Assembly (NCBI GenBank): GCA_013339765.2 | Contig: CM023453.1 | Coordinates: 31,528,468-31,592,467, forward strand | Length of the DNA stretch: 64,000 nt | Source: Haemaphysalis longicornis | Lineage: Eukaryota > Arthropoda > Arachnida > Ixodida > Ixodidae | Reading direction: 5' to 3' | Shown: positions 1 to 11,641 of the stretch, in pieces | How positions within the stretch are numbered: position 1 is the stretch's first letter | Layout: each line of letters begins with the position of its first letter | The notes under the pieces: generated by a model | The model's input: the letters and a program-made list of their open reading frames with translations, nothing else | Database searches by the model: none | What the model was told of the DNA's origin: nothing | Program-made: the position numbers and the translations under genes

Positions 1-190
1 TGGGACCAGAACCATACTAGTATCATTTTATTGCTGGTCCCCGGGCATTGGGAGGGGATTCCGAAATCCCAGGGCTGCTGCGAACAGCCTGGTCCGGCAG
101 GCCCAGTTGACAAGCTGCAGCTTGGAAGAGAATGCGGCTAGCAACTCTGAGCGGAAATTTACCTCTCACCAGCCGGAGCCCGATGCACCG
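1..190 (-). mobile_element. Possible LINE 3' end fragment
   Basis: Read on the minus strand, this stretch gives a short open run ending in a stop, followed by AATAAAAT at about 26-33. That layout matches the C-terminal tail and polyadenylation-like end of other LINE fragments in this window. No RT or RNase H motif is present and the left side leaves the window. A chance resemblance is possible. Confidence 0.3.
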
Positions 191-1150
191 ACTAAACTAT
201 ACAGCCGGTGTTTGGCTTCGCCGACGGAGCAGCCAATACGGTGGCATCCGAGCGGTGAGAAGTAGCTCTTGGAACGCGCGTAGGCGTCAGAGCCACGCGG
301 ACTGTGAATGGGTCCGAACCCGAGCCCGGGCCGTTTCCGCCCGCCGGTGGGCGTGTGTATTTCAGCTGGTTGCGGACAGGCGCTAAAAACAGGAGCCGAT
401 ATATAGCTTCGCCAGAGGAACTCGTCAGGAACGCTGCCGATGCGTAGCACGCCCGCGCGCAGGCGCCCGCAAGGCGGCTGGCAGCATGCCTCAAAGCGCG
501 GCCGCAAGTGTTGCAACCTCTTCGCAGTTGTGCTATCTGCTTGTAAGGTGTGGGAAGCATGCTGTTACTGTGGAAGGCCTCGCTACAAGCCACCCGCTGC
601 GTGACTTCTTCTACTTCTTCATGTTTTTTGTTTTGTTTTGTTTTTGTTTTGTTTTTTTCATCCCTTACGGCCGAAGAATGAGGTCGGCTTTCGTAAGTGC
701 GCAACAAGAACGCGCCCATTTGGGAACGCAACAAGTGCCAGGCAATAAAATTCAGCGCGGCGTGAGAGTTTCAGCAGCAGTGCAAAACCTAGTCTGACGT
801 CGCTACCGGAAACAGACTTTCTTTGCTTTTTGTCCACGTTTGTGTGCACTTGCTGCTCGACTTGCTGCTCGACACTTGCAACAGGTGGTGGCAACGACAC
901 TCTATAGCGACGCCATCTTGTCCGCGATGCCGCCTGACATTTTGTGACCCTTCGTGTAACTTCAATATCTTATATCTTTCAGGTCGCCTTTCAGGTCAAG
1001 GGGAATGTAGTGACCATCAATCAACCGTACCAATGTGCTGTCACCCTGACAACCACGTATAGGTCACGCAGGTGCCTTCTACAACGGTCTCCGGCTGGAA
1101 GAATTTTCGTTCAGAACCGAAACAGTCAACACAGGCATAATTATATTTTA
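191..1150. other. No gene recognised; TTTTG-rich tract
   Basis: Nothing with a recognisable domain. Positions 623-658 are a T-rich tract with repeated TTTTG, similar to the degraded tail of a retroelement. Overlapping short frames on both strands have no family resemblance. Confidence 0.4.
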
Positions 1151-1151
1151 T

Positions 1152-1460
1152 GGGGCGAAGCACCTTAGGACCTCGGTCTGTCCGGGGCTTGGCATCCGTG
1201 TACAGTGTTCCGCATGCGGGAGGAGCATTGGATTGGATTGGATAGGATTGGGTTGGATCGAAATGGATTAAATTGGATTGAAATGAATTTGATTGGATTG
1301 GGTGGAAATGAATGGATTGGTTTGGATTAAATTGAATTGTATCGGACTGGATTGCATTGGAATTGTATATACTGTACACACGCGTTGTCACTCATTGACA
1401 TGCGCGAGTGGGCAATGCCACAGGTGATTTACGGTACGAACGATCCCCAGTGCTTCGCCC
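1152..1460. mobile_element. Short TIR element (MITE-like) carrying a GGATT minisatellite
   Basis: The ends are inverted copies: GGGCGAAGCACC on the left and AGTGCTTCGCCC on the right, about 310 bp apart. The left end continues CTTAGGACCTC, a phrase that recurs at about 23.99 kb in another foldback-like repeat. The interior is mostly a GGATT-like array. No transposase frame is present, so it would be non-autonomous. No clear target-site duplication was found. Confidence 0.45.
1226..1362. repeat. Degenerate GGATT minisatellite
   Basis: About 135 bp built on a 5-bp GGATT theme with many point changes and AAAT or GAAT interruptions. The reverse motif CCAAT occurs at about 60.93-60.97 kb. It produces an open minus-strand frame rich in HFHPIQSN-type repeats, which is a repeat artefact. 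Confidence 0.8.
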
Positions 1461-2799
1461 ATTCGTCATGATTCCCTTCGTGGAGATGCGTGAATTTTTT
1501 TATTCATAGATTCTTCAGGCCTTTCACGGGCCTAAGCACGCGTACATAAAGAGAAATACAAAAAAATTATCCTGAATTGAATTAAATTAAAAATTCCCTG
1601 CGTACTCTCTGCGTATTCTTAATATAACACAATATCATTTAAATCAGCTAATATTACAATATTATCCTCGACATTCCAAGAAAAACTGATATTTCTCATA
1701 CGTTGAGGCATTGAACCTAACAAGACCGAGTTCACTGCTTCTTCAAGTGACGTGTTCCAATAATAACTTGCAGGAGGAAATAATGTGGCTGACTGGTTAC
1801 CTAATAGTTCTACTCTGGTGCATTTTCGCTCAACGTTTGAAAAGTTTTTGGAGGTAATGTCCGTATTATTAAAGTACACGTAATAATTTTGGTAGGAAAA
1901 CTGGCGAAGCTTGCACTACGCCGTGCAAGGCTTGAACCATAGCGAAGCTGCAGTATTTCTTTACACGTGAGCGCTGAAGGACACATCACCATGCGTTTCT
2001 ACAAGTTTTAAATTGTTTATTTACATGTTCCGTCGTCGTTTTGCACTGTGATAGTAGAAACCATCGTCATATGCCTCAATATCGCCGTGTTCCGCCAGCC
2101 AAGCGTTACATGCGAGGTAGCGCTTGACGACAGCTGGGGCGCAGCGGTAACGCGTGCGTGCACGACGCATGCGCGGCGTTCCTGGAGTCGCGTCGGCGTT
2201 CCGTGGAGAAGGTGTTGCGCCCTCGGTGACGTTGTTGGTTGCTAGGCAACACGAGGCGCTCCTCGGGGTTTTCACCAGTCTTTTTTTTTTTTTTTTTTTC
2301 ACTTTTTTGCTAAAACCACTGCGCGAGCCGTGGCCGATCGACTGTCTCCGCGAGGCACAAGCTCACGGGCACGCTCGGCATTTTGTCGCTTCTCATAGTT
2401 TCGCCAGTCTTTTTCTTTTTTTGCTAAAGCCACTGCGCGTGCCACAGACGGACGGCGGTCGCCGTGAGGCACGCGCTCCCGAACGCTCGATATTTTCTTG
2501 GTATTTTTAACGTGTTACGCGTTACGCGCCACACATTACAGCTGCAGCTACAACAGCTCCACTGTTAATAAATGTGATTCTTTACGGTCCTGTGCTGCTG
2601 AAGTTTTTTTTAGGCTGGCCCCATTGCGGAAGTTATTTGCAGTATAGTGACGTCAGTAAAAGAAATAAAACGTAAAACTAAATTGTTTGCTTTTTCGTTC
2701 CCATTGATCAATTGTTGTTGTTAAGGTCTGCAAATAACGTCTCGATACTGCAGCTTCAGTCCCACTAGTGAGTCTAATTTTGCTCCAGAACTAGTATTA
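1461..2799. other. No gene recognised
   Basis: AT-rich to 2000, then GC-richer. Two related segments at about 2281-2360 and 2408-2490 both run T-tract, TTTGCTAAA, CCACTGCGCG, suggesting an old local duplication. No protein domain was seen. Confidence 0.4.
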
Positions 2800-3250
2800 C
2801 GCCATTTTATTTTTAAAAGCGACAATTTCTGTTGTGAACAGGGACTGAATTTTAAATCCGAGGCTTCTAACTAATCCTTTACATAAAATTGTGACGCCTA
2901 AACATTTAAGTTCATCAATTGTCAGGATGGAAGCATTACCCAAATAAATAAGCAAAGTCAAGGGCTCTCTTTCCTTTGTCTAAGTGTTTGCTAAAGCTGT
3001 TTTAAAAGTGTTTATCTTAAGCCCCGCCTTGTAAACTACGCATCAACTGAACACAAGGTATCGTTCAACTTAATTTGATCATCTCGTTTATGTGCGCTGC
3101 GTATGCGATACTGTTGCCCGCCAATAGTTCAGCCTGGATTATTGTTTCAATGCAAAAATTGACAACATAAATATACACAAAAAAGGAGAGGCCCCAGAAC
3201 TGATCCTTGCGGAACACCGGAGTACACGCCCAACAACTTGGAGACACACT
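2800..3250 (-). pseudogene. LINE reverse transcriptase fragment, decayed (CR1/L2/Jockey-like)
   Basis: On the minus strand, about 3195-3235 encodes GVPQGSVLGPLLF, the RT palm motif of non-LTR retrotransposons. Shortly after it, a stretch fitting LKINTFKTALANT and then TIDELKCLGVTIL fits the thumb region (the usual N..KT and LGV..). Frames shift between these pieces and stops interrupt, so it cannot be functional. It encoded the polymerase that copies the element RNA at the target site. The upstream part of the same kind of RT lies at 4545-4765 on the same strand, separated by the dispersed repeat at 3378-4168 and the LINE C-terminus at 4158-4511. One element later split by insertions is the simplest reading. 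Confidence 0.65.
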
Positions 3251-3377
3251 CATTTATGGCAATACACTGCTTTGTATGCCATAAATAACATGCCATTCAT
3301 GTCATTTATTTCCATTCAATGCCTGTTACTGGTAACGATTTTATTTGAACTGTTCAAGTAGCAGGAGGGAGAAGAGT

Positions 3378-3447
3378 AAACCGCCAGGTGAGTGCCCATA
3401 CATCAGCAGCTAAGGCTGCTGATGTCTGGGCACTCACCTGGCGGTTT
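3378..3447. repeat. 70-bp near-perfect palindrome
   Basis: Left arm AAACCGCCAGGTGAGTGCCC and right arm GGGCACTCACCTGGCGGTTT continue inward to CATCAGCAGC/GCTGCTGATG with a single mismatch and only a few central unpaired bases. It lies at the left edge of the dispersed repeat that starts near 3466, so it may be a snap-back terminus or an independent fold-back insertion. Confidence 0.85.
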
Positions 3448-3465
3448 CCTCTAGCCCAGGATTTG

Positions 3466-4168
3466 TGTAGGCGTTTCCACAGCCAAGTGACGCATAGCGG
3501 CATCTAGGGGCATGTTTGGAGCTATGTCCACATGCTTGTGGCACTGAATTTAATCGCTCAGAACCATTTGGTCTCCTAATGAGGTGGTTTCGTTCCTGAG
3601 TAGCAAACATCTAAACCCGTGTCTAAATCCTGTTACCGCTCTTTTTTTTTCAATGGCTTATCCTACTTGAAAATTAATGATGGCCCTTAAGGGAAGATTA
3701 CAGAAACAATAAATAAAGAAAATATTTGTATCACGCATATAATCCATTTATGACGTCATTATGCGTTATAAATGCGATTTTTGGTAGTTTCATTACTTTT
3801 AGGGTGGCTTTAGGTACTGTTTTTTGTAAGCTCTTGCGGATTTGCCTCTTTTAGGTCGGTTTGAGCTATTTCTGTTGAATATTTTTAATAAACACTGTGG
3901 TTGTTTACTGTTGGGTCGGTTCGCTGTCTTTCTTTCAATTTCGGTGATTTTGCCAGCTTTAAGTTTGCTTCGCCTCTATTTATAAGTCAGCAAAGGGCTG
4001 GCTGAGATACCTGCGGGGAACATTTACGTAGGATATTTACTACAATTGCGTTGTTTCATTCATTTTAGGTCTGTTTTGGCTATTATTTATTTTGGTTCGG
4101 GTTCTTTTGTGTGCTTTAGTTAGGTTTCTGCTGTGATATATAACCACCATAGCAAGCTCAGATGACGG
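3466..4168 (+). repeat. Dispersed repeat family R1, copy 1
   Basis: Matches the split copy at 16788-16985 plus 17800-18108 in the same orientation. Shared landmarks are TAGGCGTTTC at the start, CATCTAGGGGCATGTTTG, TTTTAGGTCGGTTT, and GCAAGCTCAG.TGACGGCTGG at the end. At about 3571-3635 there is a tRNA-like stretch ending in a weak B-box (GTCTAAATCC), also present in the other copy. No protein is encoded. It may be a composite SINE or a LINE 3' region. Confidence 0.7.
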
Positions 4169-4511
4169 CTGGCTGTGCTGACTGATACCCTGGCCTGCAC
4201 TGCCCAGCTGGCCCCTCTCGATCCACCAGGCTACGTTGGGAGGACACGTCGCACCTGGTCAGCTGTGCCACCCACTCCCCGCATGGTCTCCTGTTACGGG
4301 GCTTGCTGGTGATTAGGAGTAAGGGACGGGGTTTGTTGACACCTCCATGCCAGATGGCGTAGGGTGCCAGGGTAGGGGCAGTATTTGCAAGAGGCGGGCT
4401 GGCAGGTTGGGGCGGCACGTAGTATAGTATTTTGGGGTAAGAGTTTGTCTGCAGTCGCTTAAATATTGTAGCTTCGGTTCGGGATAAGTGACGGGGGGGT
4501 GCTGCCTTCAA
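4158..4511 (-). pseudogene. LINE ORF2 C-terminal fragment
   Basis: The minus-strand frame carries PPRHLSRTEATIFKRLQTNS near its start and SQRSLVDREGPAG near its end. Both match the tail that follows the RNase H domain in tick I-type LINEs; compare LTKTQETTLRLVQTNTYP at about 33.3 kb here. The CCHC-like knuckle normally between them is not preserved, so frameshifts or divergence are likely. It overlaps the end of repeat family R1, which suggests that R1 may include this LINE's 3' end. Confidence 0.6.
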
Positions 4512-4544
4512 AAAGTAAAAAAAAATATATCATCGGTTCAAACT

Positions 4545-4765
4545 TTTATGTTGAGCGTATACCGTATAACTCATTAGTTATTTTAGCTAGTTGGGTTACG
4601 GTAGATAAACCAGATCTAAAGCCATGCTGTTCGGAATAAATCAAGTGGCTTTTGTAGGGTAAGTAATAGTGGCCTTAAAAATTTCGTGTCCCAGTAATTG
4701 ACAAGTACTGCTTGAAGAAATAAGCCTGTAATGACCAACTTCAAGCGGGGAGCCAGATAGACAAG
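4545..4765 (-). pseudogene. LINE RT N-terminal fragment
   Basis: Read on the minus strand: VGHYRLISSSSTCQLLGHEI corresponds to the NYRPISLTS motif, and YSEQHGFRSGLSTVTQLAKI to the QHGFR.G.ST..QL motif of non-LTR RTs. The two pieces are in different frames. It is probably the upstream half of the RT remnant at 2800-3250. Confidence 0.65.
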
Positions 4766-5305
4766 TGCCAATCAACAGGAATGATTGTCGTGCTCTAAGA
4801 TACGACGTAACTATGGTGTAAATATCTTGCCGCCGATATCTGATAGTTGTTCAGGACCGGGTGTTATCTTGATTATGTAAAAGCAAGACCGCCGTTCTCA
4901 GTCATATGTACTTCCGCGATAACCTAGGGAAATAATAAACATATGACCGTGACAATCCATGCAGGGCTGTGTGCGTGAACACATACTGGAAAAAGGCATT
5001 AAGTTAGAGATGATAGTCGAGTTTACAATACTTTCCCGAAACGTTTATTCCTGAAATGCGTCGTTCATCTTTTGACAGATAGCGACAGAAGCTTGGGGGC
5101 TCTTCGTTCACAAATGACAGACAAATAACTAAACAATCATTCTTTTGCCGATTGCATTTGTTCCCGCAGGTAGGAAATAAGGTTTCAAAGGTCACTTGTG
5201 TTACTGCGTTTCCCCATCTGCGAATTTTACGTTTGAAACAAATAATTTATCGTGATGATAACCATGGATGTTCCCTAACACAGCATTTCATTTCTAAAAG
5301 GACAT
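4766..5305. other. No gene recognised
   Basis: Low-complexity-free AT-moderate DNA with short frames only. The last 11 bases (5295-5305) are the left copy of the duplication flanking the next LINE insertion. Confidence 0.4.
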
Positions 5306-5486
5306 CTTGAAAGACTATAGTGCCCGAAACGGGACTAGAGTGCGCGCTTTCCCACTCCTATCTCTTCCTCTTCTCCCCCCTTTTTATTCCCTGAGCCCCA
5401 TTCCCCCAGTCCAGGGTAGCAAACCGGGCTCTACACCTGGTTGACCTCCCGGCCTTTAATTTCTTTTTTTTTCTTCTTCTTCTTCT
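5306..5486 (+). mobile_element. 5'-truncated LINE 3' UTR insertion with 11-bp TSD
   Basis: An insertion of 181 bp flanked by TAAAAGGACAT at 5295-5305 and 5487-5497. Its text (CCAGTCCAGGGTAGC, then TGGTTGACCTCCC, then a T/C-rich (TTC)n tail) matches the 3' UTR style of a common tick LINE, recalled from general knowledge. Extreme 5' truncation plus a direct duplication is the signature of target-primed reverse transcription. No coding sequence remains. Confidence 0.8.
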
Positions 5487-5497
5487 TAAAAGGACAT

Positions 5498-5933
5498 ACT
5501 GTTGCTAGTAAAAGAGATTAATTTCGTTAAAGTTTTCCCACGTTTAAAAGACATCACTAATTTGGATAAAATAATTGAAGTGTAATACCAAACAGTTTCA
5601 AACAGCATTTTCGTCCGCATGAGAGTAATCTTAGACGAGGATTTCTGACGGCTTAGCAATAGAACATGTACCCGAGACAGCACAGAGCGAGCAACTTGGG
5701 ATGATATATTCAATGTAGAACAACCTTGAAGTGAACTTTTAATTAGTGTTAAGTCAATGAATGAAAATGATGAATTTATAACCCTGGTAGCGTCAGAAAC
5801 AAGTTGAGATAAACAAATGTTGAACGTAGCCGTGAGCAGTACATCGGCACTTTTGTAGTCGTTGCCATCATGGAAAAAATAGAACGAGTTTACACCAAGA
5901 AAATAGCCTCCTCTTATTATAACCTTTTAAATG
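5498..5933. other. No gene recognised
   Basis: Unremarkable AT-rich sequence with no domain or repeat that I can name. Confidence 0.4.
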
Positions 5934-5945
5934 AGAATTTGTATT

Positions 5946-6217
<272 letters not shown>

Positions 6218-6480
6218 GAATTTGTATTGTCTACAAGAAAGCTGTAGATGTCTTCTGAATATTCAGGTGAAGCACTCGGGGGTCCGTACACCCAGCCTAG
6301 AAGTACACTTTGCAAAGAAACTTAAGTTTTTACTTCCACAAGTATTAACTCCATCAAAAAGAGTGGATGCTATAAATGATATGATACGAATGATATGAAA
6401 GTATATATAGGCTCCCAATCTTTACGATTAAGCGGATAACTACAAAGTGCGACTTCCGAATCCTGCGCGTCTGCAGGTAA

Positions 6481-7031
6481 CAGAGGTGGCAAAATTACTT
6501 CTAAAAAGTAATTACATTTCATTACTCAAGACTTTCGTAGAATTTTCTAAAATTTAATTAAATGAAATCAGAAATTGCAGGTGGCCGAAGCTAATGACAT
6601 TACATTACTATTACTTTTAAAAAGTAATAAAAATTCTTTGAAATGAATTTAACAAAAATTCATCACTCATACACTACCAACTCATATACACTTTATTTCC
6701 ACTCATATACGTATACACCGCAATCTGAAAAATATTTGTTTGTACACCAACTTATGTACAGTTCATTAGAGTTCCAATGCCCAGGGACTCGCTGGGCATT
6801 AAAACACTACTTGGTCAACTTTTTATGCCGTAAGAGAAGCGAACAGGCTATTTCGTAGTCAAAAGTAATTGGGAAAGTAATGAGTAACGTCAATGAAATT
6901 ACTGGCTGAAATAATTTATTACATTACAAAATAACCAACACTCAAAAGTAATTCACTACGTTACTCATTACAGCAAGAAGTAACTTTATTACTCTAATTT
7001 AATTACTGTAATTTCATTACGGCCAAGTCTG
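6481..7031. mobile_element. hAT-like MITE, 551 bp, with 8-bp TSD
   Basis: Ends are CAGAGGTGGC on the left and the complement CAGACTTGGCC on the right, fitting the hAT terminal pattern (CAG..TGGC). Exact 8-bp duplications GCAGGTAA lie at 6473-6480 and 7032-7039. The interior is AT-rich with many copies of AAGTAAT/ATTACTTT facing both ways. No transposase frame exists, so it depends on an hAT transposase elsewhere. Confidence 0.88.
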
Positions 7032-7039
7032 GCAGGTAA

Positions 7040-8327
7040 CCATATTTCTGTAATTACTAAGCCATGAGGACGATAGCGGGAGACTACCTATACGAGAAAA
7101 CCGTATTTATTTATTGACGTTATACAGGGGTAAAACTTGATGCTGGGCAAACTTTTTCCGAAGAATACATAACTTAACAATGCTCTATTTAATGTTTGGA
7201 CGGTTGCCGTTGAAAATGCTTTCCTAGCAACCACATACTTTCCTAGCAGGCAGCAGTTTGTCGGCTTCAGCGCACCTTCGGCCAGGAAATCCCACGCAGG
7301 AAATCCTGCCGTAGCAAAGCTGGCCGAGCTAGAAATGTGTGGTATGCAGAGCGATTATGTTCAGGTATAAAATATCGCAGATGGAAATTGAGCCGTACTC
7401 TTTCCGATGTCTAACAGTTACGAGATAAAAAAACTCGCTGAATTTAGTTGTAGGACTCATCACAAGCATCCGTAGTGCGCAGCTAATGCGTTTAATCAAC
7501 CTAACGCGATACGGCTGAAGAGGATGGCAACAAGCGGCCACACTCATTTCACCGGCCTCATGACTAAGGAAACTTATCCTCATTAATGTGTTTGTTCGTA
7601 CTGTCTCATTTTTATTTTTCTATCTACAAAACTGGAATAGCCAGGTTGGAGGGTGCTTGTCCATGCGTGACAGGATAACAGCAAAAGGGAAACTGCGAAT
7701 AAAAGTAGTTGCCATGCCTTTGCAAAAAAAAAAAAAAAAAGCGCCAGGCTCTTTTCTTGCATACTATGATAATATTTCATGTTCCTCGGTGCGCAACAAC
7801 TTGTAAGTCACTACGTGCATTGTAAGCCAATTGATTTCGGTGTACTGCGAAAGAGTATAGTAAGAAATTGTAGGCTGAAACTTGTGAAAACCGGCATCCA
7901 TCGGCGAGAGCTGACCTGCCTGATTGTGCTAAAACACGGAAGCCCAGGAAATCACACCGAAAGTGCTTTATCATCTCATGACCGCATTGCGATGTAAAAT
8001 GCAGGTAACGATAAACAACCTCCTTGGAATATAACAAGTTTTAGGGTCTCAATGTGAATACACCCTTCTTCGGCTGAATATTAGTCTAACGAAACCTTCC
8101 GTGCGCTTGAAATCGATTGAAGGTATTTCATTGTTTTGAAAGTAGATAAAAAAACGTGTATCTGTTCACAGAGAAGCTTAAGAAACTAAACGCACACAAA
8201 CAAAATTTATCTACCTCTCAAAGTCAAGTGGTGTGCATAGCGATATTTAGTGCGAAGCACTCTGGCGGTCGCTACTGCCGATGCTGCCGACGCCGACGGC
8301 CGCTACGGCCGCTACGGCCGCTACTGC
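7040..8327. other. No gene recognised
   Basis: Contains a poly-A run at about 7724-7740 and otherwise unique-looking sequence. Short overlapping frames on both strands (7583-8037) show no domain. Confidence 0.4.
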
Positions 8328-8383
8328 CGACGCCGACGCCGATGTCAAACCGCTACTGCGGTTTGACATCGGCGTCGGCGTCG
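8328..8383. repeat. Perfect 26-bp-stem hairpin
   Basis: Arms 8328-8353 and 8358-8383 are exact reverse complements, separated only by TACT. The stem is built of GCCGAC units plus ATGTCAAACCGC. The preceding 8278-8327 is a (GCCGACGGCCGCTAC)-type GC repeat, so slippage followed by inversion may have made it. Confidence 0.95.
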
Positions 8384-8539
8384 TCATCGAGCGAACGAAG
8401 GGAAGATCGAAGACAGAAAGAAAACGGCGGAGGTAAGTGTGGCGAAAGATTGAAGGGGTGGGGGGGTAGTATGCTGAGCCCACACGAGACGCTCTTCGGC
8501 GGCGACGCATGACGAAAGTGTGACGGGGAGGCAGTGAGA

Positions 8540-8956
8540 CATGCTGGGTGGCGGCGACGCACCACGAGAGGACGCCATAGTAGCGCGTGCCGTCGTACGC
8601 TCGACGATGATGTGCGTTCACTTCCTGAGACGCAGTTTGCGCCCCCGGCCCAGAGGCTTACCATCGCTGCCGTCGAGAAAATCTACGAGTGAGTGTTGCC
8701 GCAGCGCACTGCACCACTAGGATTGAGTGCTGAACAACGAGTTAGGCAACCGGTGGGTGTGATTCGCGTCCTCCTTGTTGCGTGGCTAATACGAACCACG
8801 TGACATTTGCCCGGGAGGTTTAAACACGATTTACCACAACATGCTCTGCGGCGGCGACGTGCTGCAAGGTAACGGTAGCGTAGCGCGCACCGCCGTGCGT
8901 TCGCTGATCACGCGATCACTTCCCGATAAGCAGCAGCTATGCGCCGTAACCCAGAA
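8540..8956 (+). repeat. Diverged direct duplication (8540-8655 and 8841-8956)
   Basis: Both segments run ATGCT, GGCGGCGACG, GTAGCG.GC, CCGTCGTACGCTCG or CCGTGCGTTCGCTG, TCACTTCC, then TGCGCC and CCCAG. They are offset by about 300 bp. A third partial match (GGCGGCGACGCATG) lies at 8499-8512. No conserved protein was recognised in any frame. Confidence 0.55.
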
Positions 8957-9628
8957 GACGGCAGTTCGCGCAGCACAAAAATTTCGCATTAGGAAGTATA
9001 GTAATCATCAGCCATTTTTTTTTTCGTCAATGTCACGAAGGTCACAAAGGTCCAGTTAATGGCTAAAGTCACTCAACCGCACCCTCGTCGCGAGAAATAC
9101 GTACTTCCACTATACGGCTGTTTTGAAACCAGGGAAATGTTGCCACCAGCAGTGGGGCGCTCCCTTTTCTAGAATACGTAGAACTTTCGGTGTGTGCGAT
9201 ACCGATTTTCCACATTCACACGCACAGGCTAGCTATCGCAAAATATTCACTTCAGTGGAGAAATGTCGGCTACCATTTCAAATAATTCGCAGAACATGCA
9301 TAAATTATTCGATTGGTATTAATGTTGAAAACAAGAAGTGCATATTGCAACCAAAAATGCATCCCTCTGCTGAAGCTCACCCCCGCTCGACCTCAAATCG
9401 AAACATATCAACCTGGGGGTAACAATTCACAGAGGGTTAAGCTGCGTGTTTAGATTTCGTGGAGCCCAAACGGCATGCAGAAATAATAAATACTGACATC
9501 AGATCTTTGTATTTGTACTCATTATTAGAGCTCATATGGTCGAAGTTTATAAAAGCTCTCGGAACTCAGCAGCTTTTCCCAACCATCAGTGCCTGAAGCT
9601 CGTCCTAATAACGTTTTCACAGCGAAAA
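8957..9628. other. No gene recognised
   Basis: AT-moderate sequence with short frames and no recognisable repeat. Confidence 0.35.
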
Positions 9629-9760
9629 GTGAAAACGCCCATGTGTTCGAAATTTCGGCGCATGTTAAATATCCCCAGGTGGTCAAAATTAATTCGGAGC
9701 CCTCCACTACGGCGCGCCTCATCGCCTGTGCAGGGTCGGCGCTTAAACCTCTTAATCAAT
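9629..9760 (+). mobile_element. Ruka-type SINE body fragment
   Basis: Headless copy with GCGAAAAGTGAAAACGCCCA, ATTTCGGCGCATGTTAAATA, GGAGCCCTCCACTACGGCGC and a decayed 3' end (TTAAACCTCTTAATCAATA) without a long tail. TTTTCAC on both sides could be a short target duplication but is not decisive. More diverged than the 21.2-kb copy. Confidence 0.88.
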
Positions 9761-11479
9761 AATTTTCACTCACTCACTCTCCCCTGGAACCGCCGCAGTT
9801 GTCTTTTAGATATAAAAGCAATATAGTTCAGCGCAAACCAAATATCTAGCCGAAAAACTACGTACTAAAAAAAAACCGCCTTACGTTCTTATCACTGGAT
9901 ATTCTGGAAGAAACAAATTCACGGTGCCTAGTGGATTCTCCTTGCGCCTTCTATTAAGTCTCTATTTACACCAATCACGGCCCGCGAAATGAGCAACATT
10001 TCAGTTTTAAGCTGACGGCAGTGCACGTTCTTTTATAATATTTCGGGCAGCTAACTTAATAGGCTACCTTGTGCCTGGGCCCCTAGACGAGTCTTCGGCC
10101 GATGTCGACGCTAAGCCTACAGACATCGGACGACCTGCAGCTATACTTGTTGCATAATCACTGTTCCTGGTGCTGCAGTACTGCCTCCACAGAAAATGAA
10201 GGCCAACTGATACTGGGGGCGAGGGCGCGCTCCCTAACGACGCTACGTCGGTGGCCACGTGTCGTGTTTCCTTTTGCTGCACGCGCAATGGAACGCGTCG
10301 CAGCTAATTGGCGCGCCCCTTTTGTTTGTGCTTTATATTTGAAATGTACGCGCTATGGAACGTATCGCAGGGAATATGAATAGAGCGCGCGCCTGGTGTT
10401 GGTGTGGCACGAGACGTTGAAGTCACTTTCGGTCGGAAAGAGACGCCAGCTGGTGCGCGCTTCCGCCAACCTAGCCGAGCAACCATTTAGCATTAAAGAA
10501 GAATGAAGTGAGTCACTGGGGCATTGCGCAGCTGGAACCACACCGAATTTACGTGAAAGACTCCATGGCGCCTTTACCTAAGTAGTGCTAGAGTGTTCCC
10601 AAGGTTGCAACTCCCAGCCTCACGGATTCGCATTGTGTCGGATGCAGTTGTCTTAGCGCCTGGGGGAGTCGGTGTTAGATAACGGGGCACACCGCCACTC
10701 AACGAGGATTCGAATTACCAGGTTTAACTACACAAATCATCTAGATAACGAAGCCTAAAGTCACGTTCATCTACAAACTAACGCAAAAAAAAAGCGCCAT
10801 TGTATGTTGCTGGATTCGTTGCATTCGAAGGAAGGAAAGAGCTCTTACGCAGCGAGACGAGAAAAAAAAATACAATTTGAGGGAATAAATGCAGGTGCAG
10901 GGCTTCACTGTGGCAAGTACGTTCCATAAAACATCGTGCAGCGAAAAGCTATGAAGTTATGCGGTACACCATCATACAATGCCAGTAATTTTTTTTTTTT
11001 TACTTTTCCTTTCCGAGGAAAGGGTTCAAACTGGAAATTCTTTCTGGAAACCCTCCCTTACGATTCAGGCAAAAAGGATCCAAATAACGAAGTTGAATTC
11101 TCAGGCCTTAAGTCTGCGACAAGCATAGTCATATCAAGAAAACATACGAATTCTTTTTTTTTTTTTTTGGTTCATGTGCAGACTTTTCAGACGGTCGTGC
11201 GCAGTTGGTCACAAGCGCCACGGTTCCGACGTCGGCGTCGTGCATGTTGAATATGTTCGGGACAACCCCGAAATCTTAGAAAAAATCACAGACTTTGTCC
11301 TAAAAAATGGTCTCTATAAGATGGTTTAATGGCTGACCGACTACCTGTTGAAGTTCACTAGTCACAAATGAACACCGGTGCGCATTCATCTTGCCCCACC
11401 AACCGTAATGTGCCATCAAGAACTATGCTGGACACCCCCTCCCCTCAGGGAACGCCAGTGTGTGTTTGCTCCAACCGGA
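9761..11479. other. No gene recognised
   Basis: Several A/T homopolymers (10780s, 10860s, 10990s, 11153-11168). Segments with GGTACGC or ATGGAACG repeats near 10290-10365 look like a weak 70-bp duplication (CGCGCAATGGAACG and CGCGCTATGGAACG). No domain. Confidence 0.35.
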
Positions 11480-11641
11480 CCTTGAGAGACAGCTACAGTG
11501 ATAGCTGCAGTGAAGCTTGAACATTACTTAGATGTACTACAACTTAGTCTTGCCTTTCCCAATTCTCTTTTCCATTCCCTACCCACAGGGCTTTATAGCC
11601 TCCTCTCTGAAATAAAGTAATTCATTCATTCATTCATTCTT
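11480..11641 (+). mobile_element. Probable LINE 3' UTR with (ATTC)n tail
   Basis: Pyrimidine-rich text (CCCAATTCTCTTTTCCATTCC) leading to GAAATAAAGTAATTC and a (ATTC)n run ending at 11640. This resembles the other LINE 3' ends here (AATAAAGTTATTTCTCTC at 43.94 kb). No coding part was recognised and no target duplication found. Confidence 0.4.
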
